Below, one piece after another: positions 24,713 to 36,844 of a stretch of DNA of 64,000 nucleotides (positions are counted from its first letter, which is position 1; each line of letters opens with the position of its first letter). Source of the DNA: Flaveria trinervia. Taxonomy: Eukaryota; Streptophyta; Magnoliopsida; Asterales; Asteraceae. The stretch lies in contig JACCIX010000077.1 in assembly GCA_025506515.1 (NCBI GenBank), positions 1-64,000 on the forward strand, written 5' to 3'. The notes under the pieces are model-generated. The model saw nothing but the letters and a program-made list of their open reading frames with translations. It had not been told where the DNA came from and made no database searches. Both the position numbers and the translations under genes were made by a program.

Positions 24713-25591
24713 TGTCACACCCCGACCGACGGCGGAATCATCGGGGCGGATGAATAGGAGACGATTGCTCATAGCACATGAAACTAATTAATTTGAAATA
24801 ATATTAAATGTCTTTATTCATTAAACATTACAAGACAAATAAGTAAATACAAAACAATCAAGATACAAACAAAAACATAAGACTTTCAATTATTCTAGGT
24901 ACAAGTCTTATATGAGCACAAGAAGGTCTTTAGGAGGAAATCTAAAGCATGTTAAAAATAAAAGGTCAACTATAAAGTTGGTGAGTTCCTATGGTTTAAA
25001 CACACGCATAAGTATATATATGTAAAAGGGTTACAAGTAGCAATTCATGTCCATGGTTACGAGTTAGCAAGCTCATAGAACACATACAGTTCCAACCAAA
25101 CCTCGACTTGATTACAAGTATATAAGATTGGCTAAGTGTACTTGGTTCCCATGATGAACAAGCATACGTCATCAGGAGTCGGCAATACATCGACTTTAGC
25201 ACCAAGTAGGCTTGTCAGGCCCAAAGATCTAAGACGTCGCTAGGCTAGCAATAGTTAATAATTGTAAACAAACTATGTATCTCATATAATACTTACAATA
25301 ACACAAATAACCATGACAAAAAGGTAAAAATGATTGCATGTGCATTTACAAGTCTCAAGATGGTTACAAGTGTAAATTTATAAGGTTAACATGTTTCACC
25401 CCAAAAGATGTGAAAATAAAGTAAAAGGGGCATGAAGAACTCACATTATGTATAAGACGATGATAAGAAAAACAAACGAGGCTCCAACGATTTCTCTTAC
25501 AAGATGCCTAAATGTATATGTTCCAAGATTAAGTTCGATAACAGGATTAACAATAAGACGTGAACTAGGGTTTCAAATGAAATTTGTGAGT
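24713..25591 (-). repeat. Element E left LTR, first part
   Basis: It begins TGTCACACCCCGACC and matches 63324 onward with scattered differences (roughly one in ten to fifteen bases over the first 150). It is interrupted at 25591 by element B, whose 5-bp target duplication TGAGT occupies 25587-25591. The minus-strand ORF at 24996-25205 recurs in the right LTR (63608-63817) simply because it is LTR sequence. Confidence 0.7.
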
Positions 25592-26423
25592 TGAAGGGAT
25601 CGAGATCTAGTTTGATCAATCAGATTAAGATTTGCAGCGGAATAACACACGAATTAAACGAAATTATAGCAAGAATAATATGAATATTCAATCAAACAAT
25701 AACGGTTATAGAGAGAGAAAGTTTTCTGCAAAAAGAATGTTTTCATTCACGCACATGCTTCCCATACAAGGAAATTAGTCAACATTCCTTTTATAAGGAA
25801 TATGACATCAGCTGACGTCACTTGATAGTGACCGCTAACTGATTTATACAAACAACTGAAAGTAAACTAAACTACTGAAGATGTCCACAACAACTGAGGA
25901 CACCATCACTAAAAGCCAAGTATAAGCTAACATTACAACTACTGAAGTTATAACATCTGTAGTGTAAGAACTTCAGATGTGTTACATAATATAAAACTAT
26001 TGATTACAAACTACTGAAATGCAAACCATCACAACTACTGAAGAGAACTACTTCAGCTGTTGTGACAACTTCTGAGAACTTGGTCTTCAGACTTTGTCTT
26101 CAGCAGTTGTCTTCAGACTTTGTCTTCAGCTGTTGTCTTCAGACTTTGTCTTCAAACTTTGTCTTCAGCAGTTGTCTTTAGACTTTGTCTTTAGCTGTTG
26201 TCTTTAGACTTTGTCTTCAGACTTTGTCTTTAGACTTTTTCTTCAGACTTTATCTTCAGACTTTGTCTTCAGTAGTTGTCTTCAGACTCTGTCTTCAGAC
26301 TTTATCTTCAGACTTTGTCTTCAGACTTTTTCTTTAGCTGTTGTAGACCACTTTAGTTGTTTTGATGTCTGTGGGACTTAAAGGTTTTTTTTGATCTGGC
26401 TCATTGGTTCTTTTGGTCCAACA
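25592..26423 (-). repeat. 3' LTR of element B (with expanded array)
   Basis: This 832-bp LTR is about 236 bp longer than its partner. The extra length is an expanded array of GACTTTGTCTTCA and GTTGTCTTCAG units at about 26080-26340. It contains TATAAAAG on the minus strand (25795-25788) and, just upstream in that direction, the perfect bZIP-type palindrome TGACGTCA (25813-25820). Short self-complementary ACTACTGAAG/CTTCAGTAGT-like motifs lie at about 25850-26080. Confidence 0.85.
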
Positions 26424-26436
26424 AACTCGCCCTGAA
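26424..26436 (-). other. Polypurine tract of element B (mutated)
   Basis: On the minus strand CAGGGCGAGTTTG lies directly before the LTR. The equivalent in element C is a clean GGGGGAGTT, so one G has changed to C here. Confidence 0.5.
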
Positions 26437-26543
26437 CCAATGCAGCCAAAACCTTTAAGATATTGAAGTCCCACTTATTGGCAGAAACATTATCTCGATC
26501 AGCTCAGAAATCTTTATATTAAGCTCAGGTCAAGGAAGCAGTT

Positions 26544-29500
26544 TCAGAAGGTTTGATTGGCAAAGGATGAATGGGAACTCTGTCTTGGGGAATTGGACAC
26601 AGAGCTGTTACCCCATCCATAAAACCTACTTCCCAATGATAAGTCTGTAAGACTCTCTGACATAGGCCTCAAGGAAAACAACTTGTTCTTCCATTGTGAG
26701 TTCTTCAGATTCACTTTCAAAGAAGAACTCAGGCCCATAGTACTCTGATAAGTACTTAATATGCTTTTCATTCTTCAGCTCCACAGTAGTTATTTCTCTG
26801 TATGCAAACTCATCAGGATGAGTGCCTTCAAGCAACAACTGGAGCTCATTTCTTCTTATTTCTTCAAGCTTCTTGTAGATCAACCCCTTCTTTACCATTT
26901 TGTTTTCTAGTAAAGTTTGTGGAGTCATCTTATCAAGGATTTCCTAGGGTGACACTACAATGGCCAGCATTATCACAGCATCTATAATCTTCTTTACTTG
27001 GCCATTGTATCTACTTGGAATCTTCTTTCTATGAATTCTGTCACTTACTCTGGGGTTAGGCCAAATTCTCACTCTCTCTTTCTGATATTGAAATGTAAAT
27101 CTGAGAGCATACAACCTCTGAGCATGTTTCTTCATAGCTTGTATGGATGAAGACTTAGGAAACTCTTTATCAATCATCCTTAACAGCTGCTCATCATGTT
27201 GTTTGTGCTGTTCTTCTTCTTCAAGTTTGAATTTTACCATTTGCCTTGGAAGTCAGGTGTGATTGTTGTTGGTTGACTCCGGGGCTCAGGCATCTTTATT
27301 TTAAGAACATCAGAGATTGGCAGACTATCATCCTCATCATCTTCTTCTTCTTCTTTCATCCTCAACACCTTTCTCTTCCTCTTAGGTGCATCATTGGTAG
27401 TGGGTTGAGTAGGTTTCTTGGGTAAAGAAATTGGTTTTGAGGGTTTTGAAGTTAGTTGTTTTGGTGTAGGAGATTGTGCAGGTTGCTCTAGCATCTTGGT
27501 TGTGAGTGAAGCTTTGGATAACTTTGCCATATCAGACCTTTTCCCAACACCAGCTTCATCAAGAGCTTCTATGATCAATCCTTTGTTGAATACTTCAAAA
27601 GAACAGATTCTGGTGCTTATCTCCAAAATACTGTCTCTGGACCATGACTTCATCAAGAGCTTCTATGATCAATCCTTTGTTGAATATTTCAGAAGAACAG
27701 ATTCTGGTGGTTATCTCTAAAATACTGTCTCTGGACCATGACTTCACTTCAATGATTGATCTTCCCAGATGTTTTGATATAAATCTTGTTATAGCTTCCA
27801 ACCTTTCCCTTTCTTTCTCACTCTAACTTGCCTATCTTTGTTCAATTTCTTGAATCTCTAGCCTTCTGATTTCAGAGTCAAGTTTGCCAGTGTCAAATCC
27901 TTGTCTGAAGAGTTGATCAATAATCTTATCCATAGATCTGCTATGTTGCTCATCAGCTTCTATGATCAGTTCTTCTAACTTTTTCTCACCTTCAGTCTTT
28001 TTAGAGCTTTTCTTTCTCTTGTAGGTGATCATTTCCTTTTCTTTCTTCTCGTTTTCTTCTTCCTCTTCAAGTCTCTTTCTTTTGTCTACTTTCACTGACT
28101 TAGACTCCCCCTTTTTGGTTGCATTGGGTTCAGGGGTGTGAATGTCAGAAAGTCTCTTAGAAACAACAACATAAACTAAGGATTGAAGATTTGAGGAAAG
28201 CCTCTCATCAATGGCTTGATGCACAATGTTTATGATTATGGAAGTGATTTGAGGTAAGGATGATTGAAAGGCAGCAACCATTAGCTCAGAGGGGTTCTGT
28301 CCCTGAGAGATGGTGCCTGAATCAGAGGCTGGTGGCAAAGTTATTGGGAGTGGCTCAGTGTTTGGGATAGTTTCAGGAGAAACTGCCATCTGTGGGTGAA
28401 TGTGGGTAGATGGACTTGATTCTTATGACATTTTGGCAAGCAGTTCTTGTAGTCTGCATACCTCAGTCTCAAGAATGGTGTTGTGGGCTAGAACATCAAA
28501 GAAAAAGCCCACGTCATCATCAGTCTTTGCTGAATCATCTGACCTCCTGATGAAATTAGGATGAACATGTGCTGAGTGTAGATCAGTATTCACATGTGCC
28601 CCTATTTCTCGGAACTGGGGACTTCCTACCTCAGGATGATGTCCTTCATTGGCAGTTGCCTCTGGTGAGAACTTAGAAATGATACCATCTTCATCCTGAT
28701 CATGTGTTGAACAAGGAGAAGAGGCAGCCTCACCAGATGTTCTAATCTCCTCTTCTACATAAGGAGATTGAACTCTGTAATCCCTGTGCTGTGGGTTATC
28801 AACTACATTATAATCCTCTCCCTCAATTGTTGAGGTTTTCCCAGTGGTAATAGGTTTCTGGGGAGGGGTAGAGGAATGTAGTTGAGTCAGCACTTGTGCA
28901 ATAACCATAGTTGGGCTTGAAGGGGTGGTTTTAGTAGGAGATAGGTGTGAAAAGGATTGCACCTGGGGTGAATGGTGCTCTTCAATGGCAATCCTCTCAA
29001 GTGAGAGAGATTCCAGTAATGTGGTTTCCCCATTTTTGGTTGCATTAGGATCCTGTTAAGAGGATACCTGAGCGGTTTCAGTTGGTAGAGTCCTGGAAAC
29101 TACAGGGGGATTACTACCCATAGTTTCATCCTGCCTTTGTGTTGTAGGGGCATCATCAGGGGACTCAACTCCCTGAGTAGCCTTTTTGGTTTGTTTGGAA
29201 TATGGTTTGGAGGGGACTTTGGATCTGTAGGATGAGGCTGTGGGTTCCTTCTGCTTGGGTTTTAGCAGTTTGGCAGCCTCTTTGAGGTGTGGGTCAAAGT
29301 TGTGCCTGGAGTATACCTCTGACAAAACTACCACAACAGGGACTCCAAGGCTAACAGGGCCATCAGATTTTAACTGATTCATGATTATGGCCATAAGAAA
29401 CCTTGGATATAATAGCCATCTATTAGCCATAGATTTCATTGCCAGATCTTTTAATTCTAAAAATATAATTTCAGAAAAATTTAAGCTTTGGCGTTCAGGA

Positions 29501-29997
29501 TAGAATACAATACCTGCTGCCACCTGGATGACATTTGATCCCATGAGAGGATTTGGGGGAAAGGCAAACATTGATCATGTGGAAGATTAGGCGTTCAGCA
29601 TCATGGAAGTGCTTCTTTAGATGGTTGTAGAACTTAGGTCGCCCGCATATCCATGGTTGATGAATGATAGATCAATGGTGCCCTTCGGTATTTGGTGACA
29701 AAGGTGGCATCATTCAAATCGAGCGTTTGGCGAATGATAGCAGGAGTGATTACCACCTTCTTCTGGTTTACAAATGACTGGAGAGTGATCACGACATCAT
29801 TCTCACAAGTATGGATAGTGACATTTGTCCAGAATTGGCAAAGGGTATCGGGATAGATGGTGTGTATTAAGAAGAAAAGCAGTTCGATACGGGGAATCAA
29901 CCATCAGATCAATGGCATCATCAAACTTAGTCCAAAAGGCCGACTTTGTGAAGTAGGCAACACAGTTGTGTCGTGGTTTGATTTGCATGGTCACCAT
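26544..29997 (-). pseudogene. SIRE-type accessory ORF, interrupted (element B)
   Basis: The minus-strand start at 29997 gives the pattern KPRHN, then FDDAIDLM, and in a neighbouring frame FWTN and VVITPAIIRQTLDL, then LLYPRFLMAI (in 29571-29056). These match the N-terminal domain in elements A and C. The Ser/Pro/Thr-rich middle (28962-28423) is followed by a Glu/Lys-rich probable coiled coil (28389-27832), an acidic/basic part (27656-27234), and charged C-terminal blocks (27240-26944 and 26928-26626). There is no signal peptide or membrane span. At least six stops or frameshifts break it. A local tandem duplication of about 95 bp (27557-27745) adds to the damage. Function unknown. Confidence 0.7.
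27557..27745. repeat. Tandem duplication of about 95 bp inside element B
   Basis: Two near-identical copies (27557-27650 and 27651-27745) begin ATCAAGAGCTTCTATGATC and end CTCTGGACCATGACTTCA. They differ at only a few bases, so the duplication looks recent. It lies within the accessory ORF. Confidence 0.75.
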
Positions 29998-30054
29998 TAA
30001 TGGAAGATGAACGTTTGGAAATCGATTTATGAAAAGTTTGAAGTTAGGGTTAGG

Positions 30055-30570
30055 TATTTATAGGTTATGCAACGGCTGAAAGAAAAAAAACTGAAAGTTT
30101 TGGTGTTAGTCATTAGTTGTTAGAAAACAACTGAAGACATGGTTTTAACTTTCAGATGTTGTAAACAACTGAAGGCTTGGTGTTTGTCATCAGTTGTTGG
30201 AAACTACTGAAGACTTGGTTTTGGCTTCAGTTGTTTTGAACTGAAACAGCAGTGTTTGAAACAATTGAAGAATAAAATTACTCATCAGTTGTTGTCGTCA
30301 ATTCACATATCTCAGTTGTTTCATTTGACCTTAACACTTACTCAACAGATTATCTGATTTTCAAATGTTTCATTTGTCATTAGTACTTATATGTTAAAAC
30401 AGACATCAGTGGTTGTAACCACATCAGTACTTTGCAACAAATAAAGTACTTCAGTACTTTTAAGTAATTTAGTCTTCAGTAGTTATGAAAACTGCTGAAG
30501 ATAAAATAACTTCAATACTTATTTTTTACAACTGTATACTAATGCTCATCAGTACTTGTGAACTGAGATC
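30055..30570 (-). promoter_or_regulatory. Motif array and TATA box upstream of the accessory ORF (element B)
   Basis: Between 30065 and 30570 there are more than a dozen copies of AACAACTGAAG, CATCAGTTGTTG and CTTCAGTAGTT-type motifs in both orientations, the same motif family as in B's LTR. On the minus strand a TATAAATA box (30062-30055) lies between this array and the accessory ORF start at 29997. Transcription from here is inference. Confidence 0.5.
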
Positions 30571-30574
30571 ATCA

Positions 30575-30700
30575 GTAGTTGTCAAATCCCTTAGCATCAT
30601 TACCAAAAGATACAAATCTCTTCTTTCCTTGAGAGTAGTCATGAAGAAGAGAACTGTTTCCTATCATATGCATAGATCCTCCACTGTCCACATACCAGAT
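30575..30700 (-). pseudogene. Copia protease, N-terminal stub (element B)
   Basis: In the minus-strand frame, WYVDSGGSMHM carries the DSG active site of Copia aspartic protease, and FVSFGND follows about 20 residues later. The frame then runs straight into the motif array and stops. About two thirds of protease and all of integrase, RT and RNase H are missing, so the deletion junction lies near 30570-30580. Confidence 0.7.
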
Positions 30701-30743
30701 GCTTCTTTGGCATGCTGAAGAACCCTACATTTGTCACAACAAA

Positions 30744-31878
30744 CTAGTTAGCTTGTGAGACCCAAACCATTTTGGTTTTGGGTCTGTTCTCATCAACAGA
30801 TTTGATACTAACTGATTTGTCATGATTAACAGCCTTTGAAGGTGGAGATGGTGCTGAAAAGGATTTCTTTGATTTTGGCTTAGTTTTCCTTTTCAGTGGT
30901 TTAATCACAGGTACATCTATTTGGTTAACTCTCCCCAACAGATGTTGAACCATCATAACAAGTTGTGTCTGATTGGTTGTTAAAGCCTTTAGTTCAGCAG
31001 ACACATCAGTACTTGTTTTTGATTGGTTCATGTGACTCACCATGTCCTCCTTTTTGAAAGACACATACTTAGTCTGGTGTTTTGATACTCCTTAAGGAAT
31101 ATTTTCAGCTGTTTTATGATAAACCCATTCCTTCTTTTTAGATTTTTATGAAAGCTTTGGGTTATCAGTTTGAGATGTTTGTGGCACAAACTTGGTTTCA
31201 AATTCATCTTTCATTTTATTTATTTTATTTTTAATGATTTTATCTTTGTTAAATTTGGAACCCTTTCTATACTAACATTCATCAGTGAGATGATTGAATA
31301 GATCACATATTTCATATGGCTTTTTCTTCATCTTCTGTTGTTCAACTGCTGAAGAAGATGAAACTACTGAAGGTGTGTTCTTCAGTACTTTCTTCCTTTC
31401 AGTACTTATGTGAAGTACTGAAGGATTTGTAACAACTAAAGACTTGTTCTTCAGAAGTTTTCTATCATATATTTGGATTCCTGATAGACTCTTCAGTAGT
31501 TGTCAAACCATTTTTGTTTTCATTTGGTTTGAAATGTTCTTCAGGTGTTGTTACTTGCTCTTCAGTACTTTGAATACTTTGTGAGACAACACCTGAAGTA
31601 CTCAGCTTTTTTTTGATCATGTGTTCATCAGCAGTAAGACCATCAGCAGATCGATTAGCTGAGGTACTATTACTGACTTCATCCTTTGATTTTATATTAT
31701 AACTTGAGGATGAGACACATGATGATGTGGTTTGGGAATTGATTTAACCTTTAGATTTTACTTCTGTCTTGGGAGTAAAATCTGTAGGAGGTTCAGTGTG
31801 ATTATACCCGATCCCAAACTTCACATTTGAAGCTGTTTGCTTACTGAGAAGCATTTCAAACCCCTTGCAAGATGTTAC
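30744..31878 (-). pseudogene. Gag-protease spacer region (element B)
   Basis: 31064-30744 keeps an open frame of 106 codons, Lys/Ser-rich, which leads toward the protease. The rest (31878-31065) is broken by stops. Several ACTACTGAAG/CTTCAGTACTT motifs (31330-31600) lie in it, so the element's private motif has also spread into this formerly coding part. Confidence 0.5.
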
Positions 31879-33719
31879 CTAGCGTTTACACTCTACCTGA
31901 GTAGCTGCAAGTGTTTCTTTGAGAATCTTATGATTTTCTAAAATGACCTCTACCTTTGCCTTTTCATCAGTGATTTGGCATTTTAATTTGTAAATCTCAT
32001 CATCTTTTTCCTTTAAACCAGTCTCAAACTCGGTTTTTCTTTTGGAAATCACTTTCTCTATGTCAAGATTTTGATTAATTAAAGCTACATTTGCTTCTCT
32101 AATTGAGGCAAAAGCAGCTATGCATGACTCAGAACACAACTTGGCCTTAGCCTCAGAAGATACTTGTGGTACCTGTGATGATGAAGCATTTGAGCATGAA
32201 CCATTAGTAGACTCCAGGGCCATAAGAGCAAGATTTCCAAAAGGATTTTCACAACCATGTTGACCAGCACCAGAAAACACTTGTTTAGAATAACCAGAAA
32301 GGTCATTTGGTAAGCTACTCCAGTCAACAACTCCAGGAGTGAAAAAGCTTTAATGTGATTGAGATTGAGATTGTTGACTTGATTGAGATGGTCGAGGCTC
32401 AGGTAGGGCATGTGGTTGTTGAGCTATGGGTACTGGAACCTGATTGGATTGAGGCATGTAAAAACAGGGATAAGGATATGACATTTGACCTTGAGGAACA
32501 AAATATGCAGGAGATGATTGAATTTGTGAATGATGACCAGAATTGGTAGAATGTTGCCCTTTGTTTTGTGAACTATTGCCTGGAAAGGTCACAAAGGGTG
32601 TAGAAGAGTTAGATCCAGATGATCTACACTCTCTTGCAAAATGTCCAAGTCTATGGCACTTGTGACACCTCAACTTGCTCTTGTCAAAACCAACTTTGGT
32701 TTTTCCAGAGAGACCAGGAAATTTTCTACCTGTCATTTTGTAAAATTTTTGAGATCTGATATTGACTAATGCCATTTGGCTCAAAATATCCATCTCTTCC
32801 AAATCATCACCAGCAATTCCTTTCAAATCATCCCTCAAAAAGCACAAATTATCACTATAACACCCTGAATTACTATCAACACCAACAAAATCATGATCTC
32901 CACTGTTTGAAGAGAATCTATATGCTCATCATAAGAACTTTCTGATGCAGCATATTCTGACTCATGACCAACCAGAGCAGTATTCCCTGGTACAAAATCA
33001 TCAGTGAGCTTCCCAGATGAAGACAGTTTCCTTTTTTGTTCTATCTCTCTTTCAAATGTTAACAGTTTCCCATGAAGTTGGGTGAGAGATAGATTGTCCA
33101 GATTTGCACTGGAGCGTAGGACAATAGTATATGTGTCCCATCTCTCAGGCAGGGATCTGAGGAATCTGTTGTTCATCTGACTGTTTTTATATTCATGTTT
33201 AACCATTTTCAGTTCAGATATCAAACAGGAGAATCGCTCAAACTGTTGAGTCAGTGGCTCACCCTTTCTATGAGAGAATGTCTCATATTGCTGGGCAAGG
33301 ATCTCACTATTGTTTGCCAAGACCTCATCAGTTCCTCCAAATTGTTCTTTTAGAGCAACCCAGAGGTCATGAGCAGTTTCATGATGCATAAGTCCAGAAT
33401 AGATTTCATTAGGCAGTGCCATGGCCAGAATTCCATGGGCTTTAGCATCAATTTCAAATAGTTTCAGATCTTCATCTGAGTATTGCTCTTTCTTCTTCGG
33501 AACCATCTCGTTGGTTTCCGGATTACTCACCATAGGCTTATATGGTCCATAAACCACAGATTTCCAACAACCTGAACTGTTGACAGACAGGTGATGGAGC
33601 ATTCGGTGTTGCCATATGTTATACTCACTCCTAACAAGCATCGGAGGCTTTGTTGAGGAGCCAGTATTGTGAGGATCATTGATTGATGTAGCCATTTTTA
33701 CCAATTCAAATAGGTTCAA
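31879..33719 (-). pseudogene. Copia gag with zinc knuckle and coiled coil (element B)
   Basis: 33719-32835 is a 294-codon frame with SEYNIWQHRM near the N terminus, ALPNEIYSGL and HDLWVALKEQFGGTDEV, typical of Copia gag (UBN2/gag-polypeptide family). After a frameshift near 32845, 32847-32350 carries a CCHC knuckle (CHKCHRLGHFAREC) for RNA binding and a Gln/Pro/Ser-rich tail. After one stop, 32280-31879 in the same frame encodes a probable coiled coil. Gag forms the virus-like particle. The break after the first domain means this copy would not make full-length gag. Confidence 0.75.
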
Positions 33720-33911
33720 TGAGATTTTAACAGATCTAGCTCAAAAACTCAACAACACAATTTATAACAAGACGAATCTCAAATTAATTCACAGGAAGCA
33801 ACAGAAAAACAAACTCTATAACCAATTCTTGCAAATTTGCTAATTCGATCAAACTTAGATATCAAAAGAGCAGTTTCAATGATCAATGTTAAATCGATCA
33901 ATGATTAACCT

Positions 33912-33923
33912 GCTCTGATACCA
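33912..33923 (-). other. Primer binding site (tRNA-Met type), element B
   Basis: GCTCTGATACCA on the + strand is TGGTATCAGAGC on the element strand, the usual complement of the initiator tRNA-Met 3' end. It lies two bases from the LTR. Confidence 0.9.
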
Positions 33924-33925
33924 TT

Positions 33926-34521
33926 TGAAGTGATCGAGATCTAGTTTGATCAATCAGATTAAGATTTGCAGCGGAATAGCACACGAATCAGATGAAATTA
34001 TAGCAAGAATAATATGAATTTCAATCAAACAGTAACGGTTATAGAGAGAGAAAGTTTTCTACAAAAAGAATGTTTTCATTCACGCACATGCTTCCCATAC
34101 AAGAAAATTAGGTCAACATTCCTTTTATAAGGAATGTGATATCAGCTGACGTCACTTGATAGTGACAACTAACTGATTTATATAAACAACTGAAAGTAAA
34201 CTAAACTACTGAAGATGTCCACAACAACTGAGGACACCTTCACTAAAAGCCAAGTATAAGCTAACATTACAACTACTGAAGTTATAACATCTAAAGTGTA
34301 AGAACTTAAGATGTTTTACATATATAAAACTACTGATTACAAACTACTGAAATGTAAACCATCACAACTACTGAAGAGAACTACTTCAACTATTGTGACA
34401 ACTTCTGAGAACTTGGTCTTCAGACTTTGTCTTCAGCTGTTGTAGACCACTTCAGTTGTTTTGATGTCTGTGGGACTTAAAGGTTTTTTTGATCTGGCTC
34501 ATTGGTTCTTTTGGTCCAACA
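33926..34521 (-). repeat. 5' LTR of element B
   Basis: This 596-bp LTR has the same TATAAAAG (minus, 34129-34122) and TGACGTCA (34147-34154) as the other LTR, but only about two units of the TCTTCAGACTTTG array that is expanded there. Outside the array the two LTRs differ at roughly one base in twenty in the parts compared by eye. Confidence 0.85.
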
Positions 34522-36519
34522 TGAGTTTAAATAATTAAGTAAAATAATAAATCGTTTAGGTTTAATAAAGATGATATAAATCAATTAAGACCAATAATAA
34601 TTAAAAATGTCTCAACAATTTAAGTTATTGATTTAATAGAAATTAAGTATAATATATGAAAAGAAATAATTAATTTAATAGTTTATTATTTAAAACTTGA
34701 TAATGGTGATTAATTGAATGCTTATTATTTTAAAATTATTTAGAATCATTTTGTAGAGTGTTGAACTTTTAAATGATTTTTTTATAAATGTATTAAATAT
34801 CCAAAACCTTAAAATAAGAATGAAGAATAATGGAAAATTATATTATTTTATTAGTTTCAAGAGTTTAAATAAAAGTTTAAGGATTAAATTTATTAATATG
34901 ATATAACATGGTTAAATGATTAGATAATAATTAATTATTTGCATAATTATTTAAATAACTATCTAAGTAATTATTTATTTAACATATTGATTATAATGTT
35001 TCAAAATAATCTCCATTTAAAATAACATGATTTAAACGATGGATATTTAAAGGAACGTTTGGACCAACAATAATTTACTAATTATTATAATCCATTTTAA
35101 TATAACTCAAGAATAATCTTTGTTTAAAATGTCTTATTAAATAATACTCTTAATTATTTAAATTTAGAAAAATTACAGAAAATTATTTGGTGTCTTTAAA
35201 AATATTTAAAGTTTACAAAAACTACTTTTGTTACTATTGAAAATTTTCCATAATTAAATTAAGGCTTAAAAAGCCTCATGGTGGAAGGAGAGTAACATAA
35301 ACAGTGAACCATGGCTCTAAGCTGTGATATGTATCAACTTTTAATTGTTATAAACAAGCTTCTATCGAATCCCCAATTCCATATAAACCCTAGAACAATT
35401 GGACCCAAAATTGAACCCCAAATTATTGTTATCAACCGAATTAGGTTTGGGGCTATCGTTTCCCATGTAAGAACGAATGTATTGATGTATGATACTTACG
35501 TTATTGAGTTCGGTTGATGAAGATGGTGACAAGGATAGCTGCGACTATGTTGAAGTCGATTTGATACACAAATGTTGATGTCAATCAAATTAACTTTGTA
35601 TAAATCTTTTATAGGCGATGTTAATCAAAAACCCTTTGTCAATTCGGGTTAATAGAGCTCCGAACATGGATAACGACAGTGTTGCAGGTCGCGAATGGGG
35701 GTGATGGTCGAACTCGATGTTTGTGTGGGTTTCAGGTGGAATTGGTGTGTAGATATATTAGGGATAGTTAAACGATTCTCCGTGTTTGATTAATGTGTTA
35801 TTATTGTATCTTTAATGCCGAACGACTAATCCAATTTGTGGTATCGGTTACACGATGGTTCGAGCAGTTACCGGTGTTTTAAACGCAATTAATTCATGCC
35901 CTCAAATTCGAAAGACGCATATGAAGGAGTTTGGAACGCTTTGGGATTAAAAATCGATTAAATTTAAGGGTTTTGGGGTCGCCGGAGCCGCGCCGGGGCT
36001 TGCCGGCCGGCGACCGGAAAAACGGGGTGAGGGAGGGAGGTTTTAAAGCAATTTGCATATTTGGTCCCTGTAGTTTCATTAGTTATTATTTTATGTCAAA
36101 CCTTTTTAGTTCAAGTTTCAAGAATTACATTTTGAACCCCAAATTTATAATCTCCTTGTTTTCAAATTATTTATTTATGAACTCTATTAAATCAATCACT
36201 AGTTTATAAAACTTATATAGATTTTTTTGTATTTGTAAGAATATTAAACATTGTATATTAATTATTCATTTTAATTTGCTAATTTAATCCCATAAATGAT
36301 AGATAAAACTTCATAAATTATAAGACTTTATTTCATAAATTATAAAATATTTTATAATTCATAAAATTATAATAACTTGTTTAAATGATGTGATAAATAA
36401 TAAATGAATAAAAATAATCCGTAATATTAAATTGCAAATTTAATGCATTTGGTCCATTGTAATTACTATTATAATTTTATAATAGAACTTAAAATTGAGC
36501 TTTAACTTGGAAAATGACA
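34522..36519 (-). repeat. Element E left LTR, second part
   Basis: It resumes the E LTR after element B and ends with TGACA at 36519, next to a purine-rich tract on the minus strand. It is mostly AT-rich. A GC-rich patch around 35980-36015 (with GCCGG repeats) stands out. Short ORFs here have no motif support. Confidence 0.6.
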
Positions 36520-36844
36520 GATATTACTGTCTCCCATACTTTAAGAAATTTTGTCCCGAAATTTAATCACGAAGGGACTAATTTAAAGGACATAGGGAGA
36601 CCTGGTTTTTATGCCACATTCGCAAGTGTCACTTGGAACGTTTAAATTTATGAGTTTAATTATGATGCATTTGTTATGCTTGAATTTGTTAAATTTGTTA
36701 AATTTCATAATTCATGATTTTATGTGTTTCTTGGTAAAGGTTACAAGATTATTAATCTAAAATTTTTAATTGGTAAACGTTTATATTTTAATTAATTTAA
36801 AACAATTGGGAATGTTTTGTCACGAGGGAAGCACTAAGTATTAG
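36520..36844 (-). other. Element E interior, PPT side
   Basis: Just inside the LTR is a purine-rich tract (minus: GTATGGGAGACAG, about 36526-36538), then an imperfect hairpin (36546-36564) that matches element D's PPT-proximal hairpin. The rest is non-coding and is interrupted by element C at 36845. Confidence 0.5.

Larger units (their letters stand above)
25592..34521 (-). mobile_element. Element B: internally deleted SIRE-type Ty1/copia retrotransposon
   Basis: Two LTRs (25592-26423 and 33926-34521) begin TGAAG and end GGTCCAACA. The perfect target duplication TGAGT lies at 25587-25591 and 34522-34526. A tRNA-Met primer site beside the right LTR gives minus orientation. The interior has gag, zinc knuckle and coiled-coil spacer, about 40 residues of protease, then at once the regulatory spacer and accessory ORF. 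The rest of protease, integrase, RT and RNase H are deleted. It sits inside the LTR of element E. Confidence 0.85.

Noticed and set aside
24996..25205. Minus-strand ORF with a near-identical partner at 63608-63817
   Set aside because: Both lie at the same place in the two LTRs of element E, so the conservation comes from LTR duplication.
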